A DNA stretch of 64,000 nucleotides from Methylophaga sp. OBS3 (GTDB lineage: Bacteria; Pseudomonadota; Gammaproteobacteria; Nitrosococcales; Methylophagaceae): contig NZ_JAPDMU010000001.1 in NCBI RefSeq assembly GCF_026319325.1, positions 186,001 to 250,000 of the forward strand. Reading direction: 5' to 3'. A program made the position numbers and the translations under genes. Numbering within the stretch: position 1 is the first letter of the stretch; each line of letters begins with the position of its first letter. This document shows, one piece after another, positions 1 through 9,329 of the stretch. The notes beneath the pieces are model-generated. The model was not told where the DNA came from. It saw nothing but the letters and a program-made list of their open reading frames with translations, and did not search any database.

Positions 1-440
1 GGTTTGCCACCCAGTGAAAAAAGGCCGGCTAGAATATTCGAAACATGGCGTTCTAAGTCACCAATTGTTGCGTATTGGCCGTTGGACTTTCGGTAGCCAC
101 TTTCGTCTTGACGCGTGACCACTAAAATACCTTTACCACCTGAACCATTAGCCGGTTTGATACAGAAACCAGATTCCGGCGGCAGCACTTCAATCAGCTT
201 ATTGACACTGTGTTGCGTGCTTACAGTACCCAATAAGTCAGGCACTTTGACGCCAGCATCCAAAGCAATTTCTTTGGTTTTTAACTTGTCATCGACCAGC
301 GGATACAAATGCCGAGGATTGTAACGGCTAATGTAAGAAATATTGCGCTGGTTCATGCCCAGCACGCCAATTTGTTTTAGCTTGCTGGGATGAACATATT
401 TTTCTTTGACTTCTTTGAACCACTCAAGCGGGCCGGTCAT
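1..440 (-). CDS. ATP-grasp (RimK-type) alpha-L-glutamate ligase-like protein, N-terminal part
   Basis: The reading frame runs off the left edge of the window, so only about 146 N-terminal residues are present. It starts MTGPLEWFKEVK and contains an ATP-grasp-like segment with CIKPANGSGGKGILVV, where the Lys and the Gly-rich loop would bind ATP. Its ATG overlaps the stop of the upstream transglutaminase-like gene by one base (TAATG), so the two are probably translationally coupled. Proteins of this family are annotated as alpha-L-glutamate ligase-like or RimK-like. They are expected to form an ATP-dependent amide or peptide bond with an acidic amino acid, but the substrate is not known here. 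Gene neighbours are the 7TM transglutaminase-like and retropepsin-like proteins, the usual partners of this ligase. Confidence 0.85.
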   Translation of the reverse strand, partial: MTGPLEWFKEVKEKYVHPSKLKQIGVLGMNQRNISYISRYNPRHLYPLVDDKLKTKEIALDAGVKVPDLLGTVSTQHSVNKLIEVLPPESGFCIKPANGSGGKGILVVTRQDESGYRKSNGQYATIGDLERHVSNILAGLFSLGGK

Positions 441-1948
441 TATTTTTCAGCCTCTGTCAGTGGTTTAAAACGTTTCAACTCCAGTAGTCGGTATCCAGTG
501 TAGCTACCCGCCATTAAAGTCAGGGCCATCAAAATCAGCTGAATACCGAGGAAGTTAAAGGTCAGGTGACGAACTAAGTCATTGTTCATGACTAAGAAGG
601 CAATAATGGCAACTGCCAACGAACCACCACCTTGCAACATAACTTCTTTAGCACCTTCTTCTTCCCACAGAATCGACATACGCTCGATAGTCCATGCCAA
701 GATGATCATTGGGAAGAAGGTGATTTTCATACCTTCAGTTAAGCCAACTTTATAGGCAATAATCGAGAACATCGCAATCATGCCTATAACCATAATGATA
801 ACGGCGGATATTCGAGCGACTAGCAGCAAGTTGAGATGCGATAGATAGGAACGAATAATCAGACCTGAACCAACAATCAACAAAAAGCCGACCAAGCCAG
901 TCATTAAACTGGTTTGAATAAATGCCAATGCAATCAGAACTGGCATAAAGGTACCTGAGGTTTTCAGACCGATGAAAATACGCATCAGTACAACCATAAG
1001 CACACCGACTGGAATTAACAGGATATTTTTAAACAGTGCCTGCTCTTCAATTGGTAAGTCATACAGAGAAAAGTTAAGTAACTCGCGGTCAGCAAACTTT
1101 TGATTTAATGCCACGCCAAACGGTTGCTCTTGGGCAATCATCGAGAAAGTAACACTTGAGTTACTACCACCAATCACTTCAAGTACAGGGCCAGACTGAT
1201 ACTGCCAAAGCATTAAGTTTTCTGGTTGGCCTTGCTTACCAGTTTTCGGGTCAAACAGGGCATATTTTTCACCATCAAAGACTTGCAGATAATCAATGAG
1301 TGATTGACGGCGGCGGCCATCTTCGAGTTCGAGTGCATGAACTTGGCGTGCTGGTACACCAGATTGTTGTAATAGTTGAACCAACCAAGCTGTTCTTGGC
1401 TTTACCTGTGATAGTAATTCAGCAGTTTGTTTTTGATTATTAAACTCAACAATCAGCTCACGTGCGAGTGTATAAGCCGATGCTGAACGTGCTGTTGCAC
1501 CGTCCAGAATTTGTTGTGCTGCTGTCGCATAGGGTTCTTTTTCAAGGACCGCTTTAATCGCTGGCGGTGTTATTGGTTGTGATGGAATCGCATACGGATC
1601 GACCAACATATCAACTTTGTAATAAAGCGATTGGCTACCGCCTGCTTCACGAATAGACCACTCTACACGACGACCGTTAGCTCGCTCTTCATAAGCCAAA
1701 CCATAGCCAGGGCTTGCCGTTTGTTGGCTGAGTTGAGTAAAGCCTGGTTGTGTGCCTGGAATGGCGAGTGAAGCAATCACTTCTTCACCATCAGCAACAA
1801 AGTCAACTTTGGCTTCTATTGACCAAGTTTGCCGGGTTTCCCCGGGTAACCAAGGTATATCCAACGCCATATGGCGGTGTAATGTCAGACCAATGCCGGC
1901 AATAAATAAGATACCGACCAAAACATAAAACGGCGTACGTGAAGCCAT
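440..1948 (-). CDS. Inactive transglutaminase-like protein with seven-helix membrane domain (UUP1/7TM family)
   Basis: This is a 502-residue inner-membrane protein. One N-terminal helix (about residues 7-24) is followed by a periplasmic region (about 30-300) resembling a transglutaminase fold, with an 'ARQVHALELEDGRR' stretch. The C-terminal part (about 305-490) holds roughly seven hydrophobic helices. The classical Cys of transglutaminases is not evident, consistent with the family being called inactive. It lies 18 bp after the retropepsin-like gene and overlaps the ATP-grasp gene by one base, forming a three-gene operon. In other gammaproteobacteria this trio is conserved. Its exact biochemical role is not settled, so envelope peptide modification or sensing is inference. 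Confidence 0.82.
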   Translation of the reverse strand: MASRTPFYVLVGILFIAGIGLTLHRHMALDIPWLPGETRQTWSIEAKVDFVADGEEVIASLAIPGTQPGFTQLSQQTASPGYGLAYEERANGRRVEWSIREAGGSQSLYYKVDMLVDPYAIPSQPITPPAIKAVLEKEPYATAAQQILDGATARSASAYTLARELIVEFNNQKQTAELLSQVKPRTAWLVQLLQQSGVPARQVHALELEDGRRRQSLIDYLQVFDGEKYALFDPKTGKQGQPENLMLWQYQSGPVLEVIGGSNSSVTFSMIAQEQPFGVALNQKFADRELLNFSLYDLPIEEQALFKNILLIPVGVLMVVLMRIFIGLKTSGTFMPVLIALAFIQTSLMTGLVGFLLIVGSGLIIRSYLSHLNLLLVARISAVIIMVIGMIAMFSIIAYKVGLTEGMKITFFPMIILAWTIERMSILWEEEGAKEVMLQGGGSLAVAIIAFLVMNNDLVRHLTFNFLGIQLILMALTLMAGSYTGYRLLELKRFKPLTEAEK

Positions 1949-1966
1949 ACTTTTCCTTAACGATTA

Positions 1967-2788
1967 TTAATTATTTTCGTCTGCGTCAGGAGCTGATGAA
2001 GGACGATCTTCGAGTGGTTCTGGTTTTGGCTGATGGTAGCTTTTTGCCACATCAATCAAAGCGATATCACGCAAGAACTCACGACCTAATAAAATCGGGT
2101 AGGTCATTGATGACCGATCGGTCAGCGTAAATTCTGCGGTATCCGTAAAGGTACCAATTTTAACGGTCATCTCGACGACAGGACGGCGATCAAGCTCTTG
2201 GCTTGAAGCCTGACGAATGCGTGCATAACGAACTAAAGGCGCTTCAACTTCATAGCTATCATCGACATCATCATCTGGCACCATGTTAAAGCGAACCCAC
2301 TTTTTACCATCACGCTCAAATTCAACAATGTGGTGAGCTGACAAGGAAGAGGTTGTGGCACCTGAGTCAACACGGGCACGGAAAACACGGTTAACAGCCT
2401 CTAACCAGATCCACTCAGTGCGACCTAAAATGATTTTGTTATCAAAAGTCGCCGGGGTAACGGCTGGGCATTTTTGTGATGCTTGGGGAGAGGGTAAAAC
2501 TACAGGGGCAGGTTGCTCGTCTAATTTGTCAATAATCGTGACTAAATGTCTTGACGTGGCGGCTTGTGAGGTTTGAATTTCATTAAGACTTGCTTGATGT
2601 TTTTTCTGAATATCATTAACACCAGCGCAGTACTCACGCCATGTTTCTTGGATGCGGTTTTCTGATTCTAGTAAAGCGGTTTGCAATTTAGCGGGAGTGA
2701 CCACAGGTTGTTGTGGTTCGGCTCGAATACAACCGCTGAGTACGACAGATGCGAGGACCAAAACAAGCGGGGTTTTAAACTTAACCAT
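1967..2788 (-). CDS. Retropepsin-like 'ATP-dependent zinc protease' family lipoprotein
   Basis: This 273-residue protein has an N-terminal lipoprotein signal (LVLVLASVVLSGC, lipid-accepting Cys near residue 20). A probable coiled-coil stretch (about 35-95) follows, then a retropepsin-like domain (about 118-250). The domain carries the signature 'ARVDSGATTSSLSA', whose DSGA is the aspartic-protease-like active-site motif, and 'PILLGREFL'. The family is named 'ATP-dependent zinc protease' in databases, but the visible motif is that of a bacterial aspartic protease. It is the first gene of the operon with the 7TM transglutaminase-like and ATP-grasp genes. The start ATG has AGGAA five bases upstream. 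Periplasmic anchoring to a membrane leaflet is inferred from the signal. Confidence 0.85.
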   Translation of the reverse strand: MVKFKTPLVLVLASVVLSGCIRAEPQQPVVTPAKLQTALLESENRIQETWREYCAGVNDIQKKHQASLNEIQTSQAATSRHLVTIIDKLDEQPAPVVLPSPQASQKCPAVTPATFDNKIILGRTEWIWLEAVNRVFRARVDSGATTSSLSAHHIVEFERDGKKWVRFNMVPDDDVDDSYEVEAPLVRYARIRQASSQELDRRPVVEMTVKIGTFTDTAEFTLTDRSSMTYPILLGREFLRDIALIDVAKSYHQPKPEPLEDRPSSAPDADENN

Positions 2789-2862
2789 GGTATTCCTATG
2801 TATTGTCGGTTAACGCTAGCTAATGTCAGATAGCAAATGGCAAATTGTACGCTCTGACCGCA

Positions 2863-3624
2863 TCAACTTGCGGATTTTTTTGTGAGCAAGTGCACATAGC
2901 GACCTAAATCACGATAAGTGGGCAGGCGACAGTATTGCTTTTCTAATTGATATAACTGGTCCGCATCACTTGCTTCGCGTGCGCTTCGCGATAAATAGTC
3001 ACTAAAAACGCGAATGCCACTATAACAAACGATCTCAAAATTATTTTCCAGCAACCATGATGTAACGGCATGAGGAAATAAAGGATGAGGTGGACTCAAT
3101 CGATTTCCTTCTCCAATATAACGGTCGTCAATAATAGCTGGCAAGCGCCAACCGCCTCGCAAGACATTTTGATAGACCATTGCATTACGGTTATAGAACA
3201 TCAGAGATAAGTGTCCGCCGGGCTTCACTTTATCGGTAAGCACCTGTAACCCCTGCATGGGATCTGCTAGCCATTCTAAAACTGCGTGATTAATGACCAA
3301 ATCAAAGGCGGGGAGTTTTGGTGCAAGGCTTTGGGCTGACTGATGATAGAAATCGGCGCTGAGATTTGCTTGATGAAATTGCTGCTTTGCAGATGCCAGC
3401 AGTTTCTCCGAAATATCACATAACGTTAACTGATGACCATGCTCTGCTAGCCACAAGCTCATTTGACCTAAACCACAACCAGCATCCCAAACTGAGAGGT
3501 TTGGTTGATTCGCAAGGTCGGCCAAATCCTCTTTCAAAATTTCAAGTCTAAGCCGGCCCTTGTCTGTGTTGTAAATCTTCTCGCTGAAACGATCGGCCAA
3601 ATCGTCGAAGTTACGATCTTCCAT
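2863..3624 (-). CDS. cmoM: tRNA 5-carboxymethoxyuridine methyltransferase CmoM
   Basis: This 253-residue class I SAM-dependent methyltransferase matches CmoM (formerly SmtA) from its first residues: MEDRNFDDLADRFSEKIY resembles the E. coli start. Motif I is 'WDAGCGLGQMS' (about 46-56), followed by 'LCDISEKLL' for SAM ribose binding and 'LVINHAVLEWLADP'. The C-terminus 'LGRYVHLLTKK' is also family-like. CmoM methylates 5-carboxymethoxyuridine at wobble position 34 of certain tRNAs to give mcmo5U. The ATG overlaps the mfd stop by one base (TAATG), so it is the second gene of an mfd-cmoM pair. Confidence 0.92.
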   Translation of the reverse strand: MEDRNFDDLADRFSEKIYNTDKGRLRLEILKEDLADLANQPNLSVWDAGCGLGQMSLWLAEHGHQLTLCDISEKLLASAKQQFHQANLSADFYHQSAQSLAPKLPAFDLVINHAVLEWLADPMQGLQVLTDKVKPGGHLSLMFYNRNAMVYQNVLRGGWRLPAIIDDRYIGEGNRLSPPHPLFPHAVTSWLLENNFEIVCYSGIRVFSDYLSRSAREASDADQLYQLEKQYCRLPTYRDLGRYVHLLTKKSAS

Positions 3625-6600
3625 TAGGCTGCTGGCTTTAACAGACTATCTAACAAGTTATCTAAAGCTAATATGCGACTATCAGCATCTGGCATATCGC
3701 CGGTAAACTTCAACTTATCCTGACCATCAAGCTTAAAGCGGGCTGGTTGTTTCTGAATCAGTTCGATAATCTTTATCGGTTCAATATTAGGCTGCTCGTC
3801 GAAAATTAAGCGGCCACCTTGGTCGTAAACATCAATTTTACGGATACCAATGGCTTTGGCTTTTAGTCGCATCTCATGAACAGCAAATAAGGTTTTAACC
3901 TGATCTGGCAGCAATCCAAAGCGATCAACCATCTCCACCTGTAATTCATGTAAAGCTTCTTTATCAGCCGCCGCAATACGTTTGTACAGCACCAGTCGGT
4001 TATGCACATCTGGCAGATAATCAGCCGGAATCAATGCCGGAACATGTAAATCGATTTCTACCATGTGACGGTCAATGCTATCGACCGATGGTGTTTTGCC
4101 AGATTTTAGGGCTTTGACGGCGCGTTCTAGTAACTCATTATAAAGACCAAAGCCGATTTCCTGCATTTGACCACTTTGTTCATCACCCAGTAATTCGCCA
4201 GCTCCACGAATTTCCATATCGTGTGTTGCTAAGGTAAAGCCTGCGCCCAAGTCCTCAATCGACTCAATGGCTTCGAGTCGCTTAATGGCATCTGGTGTCA
4301 TCGCTTTTTGATGTGGTGTAATTAAATAGGCATAAGCACGGTGATGACTTCGGCCGACACGCCCACGGATCTGATACAACTGCGCCAAACCCAATTTATC
4401 CGCACGATCAATAAAGATAGTGTTGGCAGACGGGACGTCGATACCGGTTTCAATAATGGTTGTACAGACCAAGACGTTAAAGCGTTGGTGATAGAAATCA
4501 AGCATCACTTGCTCAAGTTCACGTTCGCGCATTTGACCATGGGCAATACCCACACGTGCTTCTGGCATTAAAGCTTCGATTTCGCGGGCAACACGGTCAA
4601 TATCATCAACCTTATTATGTAAGTAATAAACCTGACCGCCACGTTTGATTTCACGCAGCATGCCTTCGCGAACTTTTTCAGCTTGCCATTGCATAACAAA
4701 AGTCTTGATTGCCAGACGTCGTGCAGGTGCTGTCGCAATAATCGACAAGTCGCGAATACCGGAAATAGACATGTTTAATGTCCGTGGAATCGGTGTTGCC
4801 GTCAGCGTCAGTACATCAACATGGGTACGGTATTTTTTTAGCTGCTCTTTCTGGGTCACACCAAAGCGATGTTCTTCATCAAGAATAAACAGGCCAAGCC
4901 GTTTTGGCTGAATATCTTGCTGCAATAATTTATGAGTACCGATGATAATGTCAGCAGTACCGTCACTAATGGCATCTTTAACACTATCGAGCTGTTTCTT
5001 ACTACGAAAGCGCGATAAGACTTCGACTTTAACCGGCCAATCAGCAAAACGATCTTTGAAGTTTTCATAATGCTGTTGTGCCAGCAGTGTGGTCGGTACT
5101 AATACCAATACTTGTTTGCCAGACTGTACCGCCAAAAAGGCTGCACGCATGGCAACTTCAGTTTTACCAAAGCCAACATCGCCACAGACCAAACGATCCA
5201 TTGGGGTATCAGATTGCATATCGGCTGCCACAGCATCAATCGCATCTTGCTGATCTGGTGTGGTTTCAAATGGGAACGCAGCAGCAAAATTGAAATATTG
5301 ATCGTCGGGTGCAGACATGGGTTCTTTTTTATTGGCAGCCCGTTTGGCGTAAATATCTAATAGCTCAGCAGCCACATCACGAGCTTTTTCAGCCGCTTTA
5401 CGACGTGCTTTTTCCCACTGCGATGTTCCGAGTTGGTGGAGTGGGGCAAGCTCAGGCGCAGCACCGGAATAGCGACTAATCAGCTCTAAAGAAGCTACGG
5501 GTACATAAAGCTTGTCACCTTTGGCATATTCAAGCGTGACGTATTCAGCTTCAACGTCACCGACATCAAGGCTTTGTAAACCTAAATAACGACCAACACC
5601 ATGGTCTTCATGGACAACGGCATCACCGATAGTCAGCTCAGCAAGGTTACGAATGATGGCGTCGCTATCACGCTTTTTACGGCTACGACGGCGCCGCTGC
5701 ATAACTTGCTGACCAAATAATTGGGTTTCAGCAATAACGGCAATATTTAAACTCGGGCTATATAAGCCACGCTCCATTGGCGCGACAGTAATACAGAGCG
5801 GTGCTGTTTCTTGTAAAAACGCATCCCAGTTATCAACGGGCTTAGGTTGTAATTGGTTTTTACGCAGTAAATCCAACAAGGTTTCACGACGACCTGCTGA
5901 TTCTGCGGCCAGTAAAACGCGGCCATTAAAACCGACGAGGAAGTTTTCTAACGCTTCGCAAGGTTTATCTTGTCGTGAGTTCAGCGTTAGCTGTGGTGGC
6001 ATAACGCTGGCGTAGTTGTGATTGCCAGCCTTTTGATCTAACTCGAAGTTTTGGCATTGCAAACGATGCCAGCGTTTGAATTGAGAAAATAAATCTTCAG
6101 CAGGTACAAAAACCGTTGTCGGCGGCAACAAAGGCCGCTCAGGATCAACGCGATGTTGACGATAGCGCTCTTGAATTTCAGCCCAGACATTTTCTGCGGC
6201 TTGGGCTGTATCGTTACTGTGAACCAGTAGCGTATTGTCTGGCAGGTAGTCAGTCAGGCACGCGGTTTCTTCAAAAAACAGAGGTAAGTAAAACTCAATA
6301 CCGCCCGGTAAGTTACCGTCTGTGACTTCACGATAAATCAGGCTACGCTGTGGATCGCCGTCAAATGCATCTCTAAATTGCTGACGGAACAACTTGATAT
6401 TGTCGTCATTAATTGGAAACTCACGTGCTGGCAGTAAATTGATTTCATTAATTTCATCAATCGAGCGCTGCGTTTCCGGATCAAATGTCCGCAGGGTATC
6501 AACTTCATCATCAAACAAATCAATTCGGTACGGGCGTCGGCTCCCCATTGGAAACAAATCAACAATGGCACCACGAACCGCAAATTCACCATGCTCAACA

Positions 6601-7085
6601 ACTTGAGAGACATTGCGATAACCTGACTTCTCCAGCCGTAATCGCCATGAGTCAATCTCAAAAGTATCACCAACTTTTAGTTGTAAACGATGACCCGCTA
6701 AGAAATTCGGCGGCGCAATGCGTTGCATAATCGTGGCAACGGGTACCAACAAAATACCGCGCTGAAAATTGGGTAAATGCTGCAGGGTTTGCAGTCGCTC
6801 AGAAATAATATCCTGATGTGGTGAGAAGGTATCGTAGGGGAGGGTTTCCCAGTCAGGAAAATGCAGAATAGGCAGTTTATCCTGGCCAAGGTAAAAGCGA
6901 ATTTCACTTTCCAGCCGTTGGGCACTCGCCATATCATCCGTAATCACCAACAACGGGCCATCGTGCTGGCGGGCCGCCGTAGCCAATAATAACCCTGCCG
7001 CACTACCATAGAGTTGTCCGGCTAATTGTTTGTCACCGACTTTGGCCGGCAATGCTGGTTGCAGCAGACTGACTGACAAAAACAA
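3624..7085 (-). CDS. mfd: Transcription-repair coupling factor Mfd
   Basis: This is a full-length 1153-residue Mfd. In order it has an N-terminal UvrB-like region (about 1-400), the RNA polymerase-interacting domain with 'HEDHGVGRYLGL' (about 490), and the translocase motor. The motor shows Walker A 'CGDVGFGKTEVAMRA' (about 635), the DEEH box 'ILDEEHRFGV', 'TLTATPIPRTL' and the helicase motif VI region 'QIRGRVGRSHHRAYAY'. A TRCF C-terminal domain follows. Mfd removes stalled RNA polymerase at lesions and recruits UvrA/UvrB. UvrC, which makes the incisions, is encoded divergently 0.36 kb away, a fitting repair neighbourhood. The downstream cmoM overlaps its stop codon. Confidence 0.97.
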   Translation of the reverse strand: MFLSVSLLQPALPAKVGDKQLAGQLYGSAAGLLLATAARQHDGPLLVITDDMASAQRLESEIRFYLGQDKLPILHFPDWETLPYDTFSPHQDIISERLQTLQHLPNFQRGILLVPVATIMQRIAPPNFLAGHRLQLKVGDTFEIDSWRLRLEKSGYRNVSQVVEHGEFAVRGAIVDLFPMGSRRPYRIDLFDDEVDTLRTFDPETQRSIDEINEINLLPAREFPINDDNIKLFRQQFRDAFDGDPQRSLIYREVTDGNLPGGIEFYLPLFFEETACLTDYLPDNTLLVHSNDTAQAAENVWAEIQERYRQHRVDPERPLLPPTTVFVPAEDLFSQFKRWHRLQCQNFELDQKAGNHNYASVMPPQLTLNSRQDKPCEALENFLVGFNGRVLLAAESAGRRETLLDLLRKNQLQPKPVDNWDAFLQETAPLCITVAPMERGLYSPSLNIAVIAETQLFGQQVMQRRRRSRKKRDSDAIIRNLAELTIGDAVVHEDHGVGRYLGLQSLDVGDVEAEYVTLEYAKGDKLYVPVASLELISRYSGAAPELAPLHQLGTSQWEKARRKAAEKARDVAAELLDIYAKRAANKKEPMSAPDDQYFNFAAAFPFETTPDQQDAIDAVAADMQSDTPMDRLVCGDVGFGKTEVAMRAAFLAVQSGKQVLVLVPTTLLAQQHYENFKDRFADWPVKVEVLSRFRSKKQLDSVKDAISDGTADIIIGTHKLLQQDIQPKRLGLFILDEEHRFGVTQKEQLKKYRTHVDVLTLTATPIPRTLNMSISGIRDLSIIATAPARRLAIKTFVMQWQAEKVREGMLREIKRGGQVYYLHNKVDDIDRVAREIEALMPEARVGIAHGQMRERELEQVMLDFYHQRFNVLVCTTIIETGIDVPSANTIFIDRADKLGLAQLYQIRGRVGRSHHRAYAYLITPHQKAMTPDAIKRLEAIESIEDLGAGFTLATHDMEIRGAGELLGDEQSGQMQEIGFGLYNELLERAVKALKSGKTPSVDSIDRHMVEIDLHVPALIPADYLPDVHNRLVLYKRIAAADKEALHELQVEMVDRFGLLPDQVKTLFAVHEMRLKAKAIGIRKIDVYDQGGRLIFDEQPNIEPIKIIELIQKQPARFKLDGQDKLKFTGDMPDADSRILALDNLLDSLLKPAA

Positions 7086-7228
7086 ACCCCTTTTGTGGCT
7101 TAAATCTGAAAAGCGCGTTATTTTCCCATAAATTAGCGCTGCCGGCAGCTTGCTATATTTTGCATAGCACTGATCTGCTAGGTTGATAATGCTATATTCA
7201 TGTTAACTGCAAAGGGGCAAACGTAACT

Positions 7229-7441
7229 ATGAAACGGATTGAAAATGTTGTGCTGCTGAAAGTGATTGGTAGTTGTGAGCTCATCGCGGCACTGGCAATG
7301 TTTTATTTTTATCATGAAGATGTGCCAGCCATTATTGGCGGTTTGATTCTGCTTGGTTTGTCTGCCAACAGTTTTTATCAGGCGCATAAATGTTATCAAC
7401 GCCAATACGATCCTAATAACAAGCTTGATTTATCGGAATAA
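7229..7441 (+). CDS. Small two-helix membrane protein upstream of uvrC
   Basis: This is a 70-residue protein of unknown function. Two hydrophobic stretches (about residues 8-27 and 33-49) are followed by a polar tail ending NNKLDLSE. Its stop codon directly abuts the uvrC ATG, with no spacer, so translational coupling with uvrC is likely. The upstream 140 bp (7086-7228) contain short inverted repeats, including GCTGCCGGCAGC at 7138-7149. An antisense frame covering the same bases has no comparable context and was discarded. No function can be assigned. Confidence 0.7.
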   Translation: MKRIENVVLLKVIGSCELIAALAMFYFYHEDVPAIIGGLILLGLSANSFYQAHKCYQRQYDPNNKLDLSE

Positions 7442-9280
7442 ATGTCAGAAAGCCAGCAACATTCACCAGCGGAATTTGATGCCGCAGGTTTCGTAAAAAG
7501 TTTGACCAGTCGTCCCGGTGTCTACCGGATGGTCGATGCCGATGGTACGGTCATTTATGTCGGTAAAGCCAAAAATCTAAAAAAACGTGTTGGCAGCTAC
7601 TTTCGTAAAACAGGGTTAACCTCAAAGACGCGGGTCATGGTGGCACAGATTGCCCACATCGACACCACCGTTACCCATACCGAAAACGAAGCATTAATTC
7701 TTGAGAACAATCTTATTAAAGAATTGATGCCGCGCTACAACGTGTTATTGCGTGACGACAAAACCTATCCTTATTTATTAGTATCAGGCGACAAGTTTCC
7801 TCGGTTAAGTGTGCATCGTGGTGCCAAACGCAAAGTAGGCCGCTATTTTGGCCCTTATCCCAGTGCGGGCGCTGTTCGCGAAAGCTTAAACTTGCTGCAA
7901 AAATTATTTCCTGTTCGTCAATGTGAAGACAGTTACTACGAAAACCGTAGCCGCCCATGTCTGCAATATCAGATAAAGCGTTGTACTGGCCCTTGTGTTG
8001 GCCTTGTATCTGAAGAAGATTATCAACGCGACGTGCAGCACACCATTATGTTTTTGGAAGGTAAAAACCAACAGGTAATGGATGACCTCAGCAAACAAAT
8101 GAATGAAGCTGCTGAGGCATTACAATTTGAGCAAGCTGCTGCCGTCAGAGACAAAATTGTCAGCTTACGTCGTGTTCAAGAGCGGCAATATGTCAGTGCT
8201 ACACAAGGTGATTTAGATGTGCTTGCTGCACTGGTTCGTGATGGCATGGCGGTCGTTGAAGTTAACTTCATTCGTGGCGGTCGTAGTTTAGGAAGTAAAT
8301 CTTATTTCCCTAAAGGCTCTGCTGATCTGACCGAAGCAGAATTACTGTCAGCCTTTATTCCACAGTATTACCTTGGCAAAGATGTACCGGTTGAAATGTT
8401 GCTCAGCCATTTGCCAGAAGATGTGACGTTATTACAAGAAGTATTGCAATCCGAATCCGGCCATAAAGTTGTCTTACGTCAACCACAGCGAGGGAATGCC
8501 ACCCGTTGGCTGCAAATGGCGATGACCAATGCCGATATCAGTTTGACCCAGCGTTTGAGTAGTCGAGCTAATTTGCTGCAACGATTTGAAGCACTGCAAG
8601 ATGCACTACAACTTGATGAGTTACCCAAACGTATTGAGTGTTTTGATATTAGTCATACCCGTGGTGAAAAAACGGTTGCGTCCTGTGTGGTGTTTGGCCT
8701 TGAAGGAGCAATAAAAGCTGATTACCGAAAGTTTAATATTGAAGGCATAACCGGTGGTGATGACTACGCTGCTATGAATCAGGCTTTAAGTCGTCGATTC
8801 ACCCGACTGCAAAAAGGCGAGGGCAAGCGTCCTGATTTATTATTAATAGATGGTGGTAAGGGACAGATCAAAGAAGCCAGAGAAGTACTGGCCGAATTAA
8901 ACTTATCCGACTTACCTATTTTGGGTATCGCAAAAGGCCCAGAGCGTCGTCCTGGCGAAGAAACTTTATTCTTAGTTGGCCGAGAGGGCGAAGTCACGTT
9001 AACGTCCGACTCACCAGCTTTACACTTATTACAACAAGTGCGTGATGAAGCGCATCGATTTGCCATCACCGGCCATAGAGCGCGCCGTGCCAAAGCACGT
9101 AAGACATCTACCTTAGAAACCATTCCTGGACTTGGTGCTAAGCGCCGTCAAAAAATTCTGCAACAATTTGGCGGCCTACAAGAAGTCCAACGTGCAGGTG
9201 TAGAGGATTTAGCGAGAGTAGAAGGCATAAGTAAAGCATTGGCGCAAAAGATATATGACAGTTTTCATGGCGACAATTAG
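7442..9280 (+). CDS. uvrC: Excinuclease ABC subunit UvrC
   Basis: This is a complete 612-residue UvrC. The N-terminal GIY-YIG nuclease (about 20-100) shows 'SRPGVYRMV...VIYVGKAKNLKKRV' and makes the 3' incision. A UVR motif (about 205-240, 'LQFEQAAAVRDKI') contacts UvrB. The RNase H-like 5'-incision domain follows with 'IECFDISHTRGE' and 'LLIDGGKGQI'. The C-terminus has a helix-hairpin-helix pair ('ETIPGLGAKRRQKIL', 'GISKALAQKIY'). The gene starts immediately after the stop of a small membrane protein and is followed by pgsA, the order typical of gammaproteobacteria. Confidence 0.97.
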   Translation: MSESQQHSPAEFDAAGFVKSLTSRPGVYRMVDADGTVIYVGKAKNLKKRVGSYFRKTGLTSKTRVMVAQIAHIDTTVTHTENEALILENNLIKELMPRYNVLLRDDKTYPYLLVSGDKFPRLSVHRGAKRKVGRYFGPYPSAGAVRESLNLLQKLFPVRQCEDSYYENRSRPCLQYQIKRCTGPCVGLVSEEDYQRDVQHTIMFLEGKNQQVMDDLSKQMNEAAEALQFEQAAAVRDKIVSLRRVQERQYVSATQGDLDVLAALVRDGMAVVEVNFIRGGRSLGSKSYFPKGSADLTEAELLSAFIPQYYLGKDVPVEMLLSHLPEDVTLLQEVLQSESGHKVVLRQPQRGNATRWLQMAMTNADISLTQRLSSRANLLQRFEALQDALQLDELPKRIECFDISHTRGEKTVASCVVFGLEGAIKADYRKFNIEGITGGDDYAAMNQALSRRFTRLQKGEGKRPDLLLIDGGKGQIKEAREVLAELNLSDLPILGIAKGPERRPGEETLFLVGREGEVTLTSDSPALHLLQQVRDEAHRFAITGHRARRAKARKTSTLETIPGLGAKRRQKILQQFGGLQEVQRAGVEDLARVEGISKALAQKIYDSFHGDN

Positions 9281-9329
9281 CAACAACGAAGTGCTACCAT
9301 AAGCCATCCCAACGAAAGACGAATCAAAA

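Noticed and set aside
7178..7405. Antisense frame opposite the small gene before uvrC
   Set aside because: The plus frame abuts uvrC and encodes membrane helices, while the minus frame has neither context nor ribosome site.
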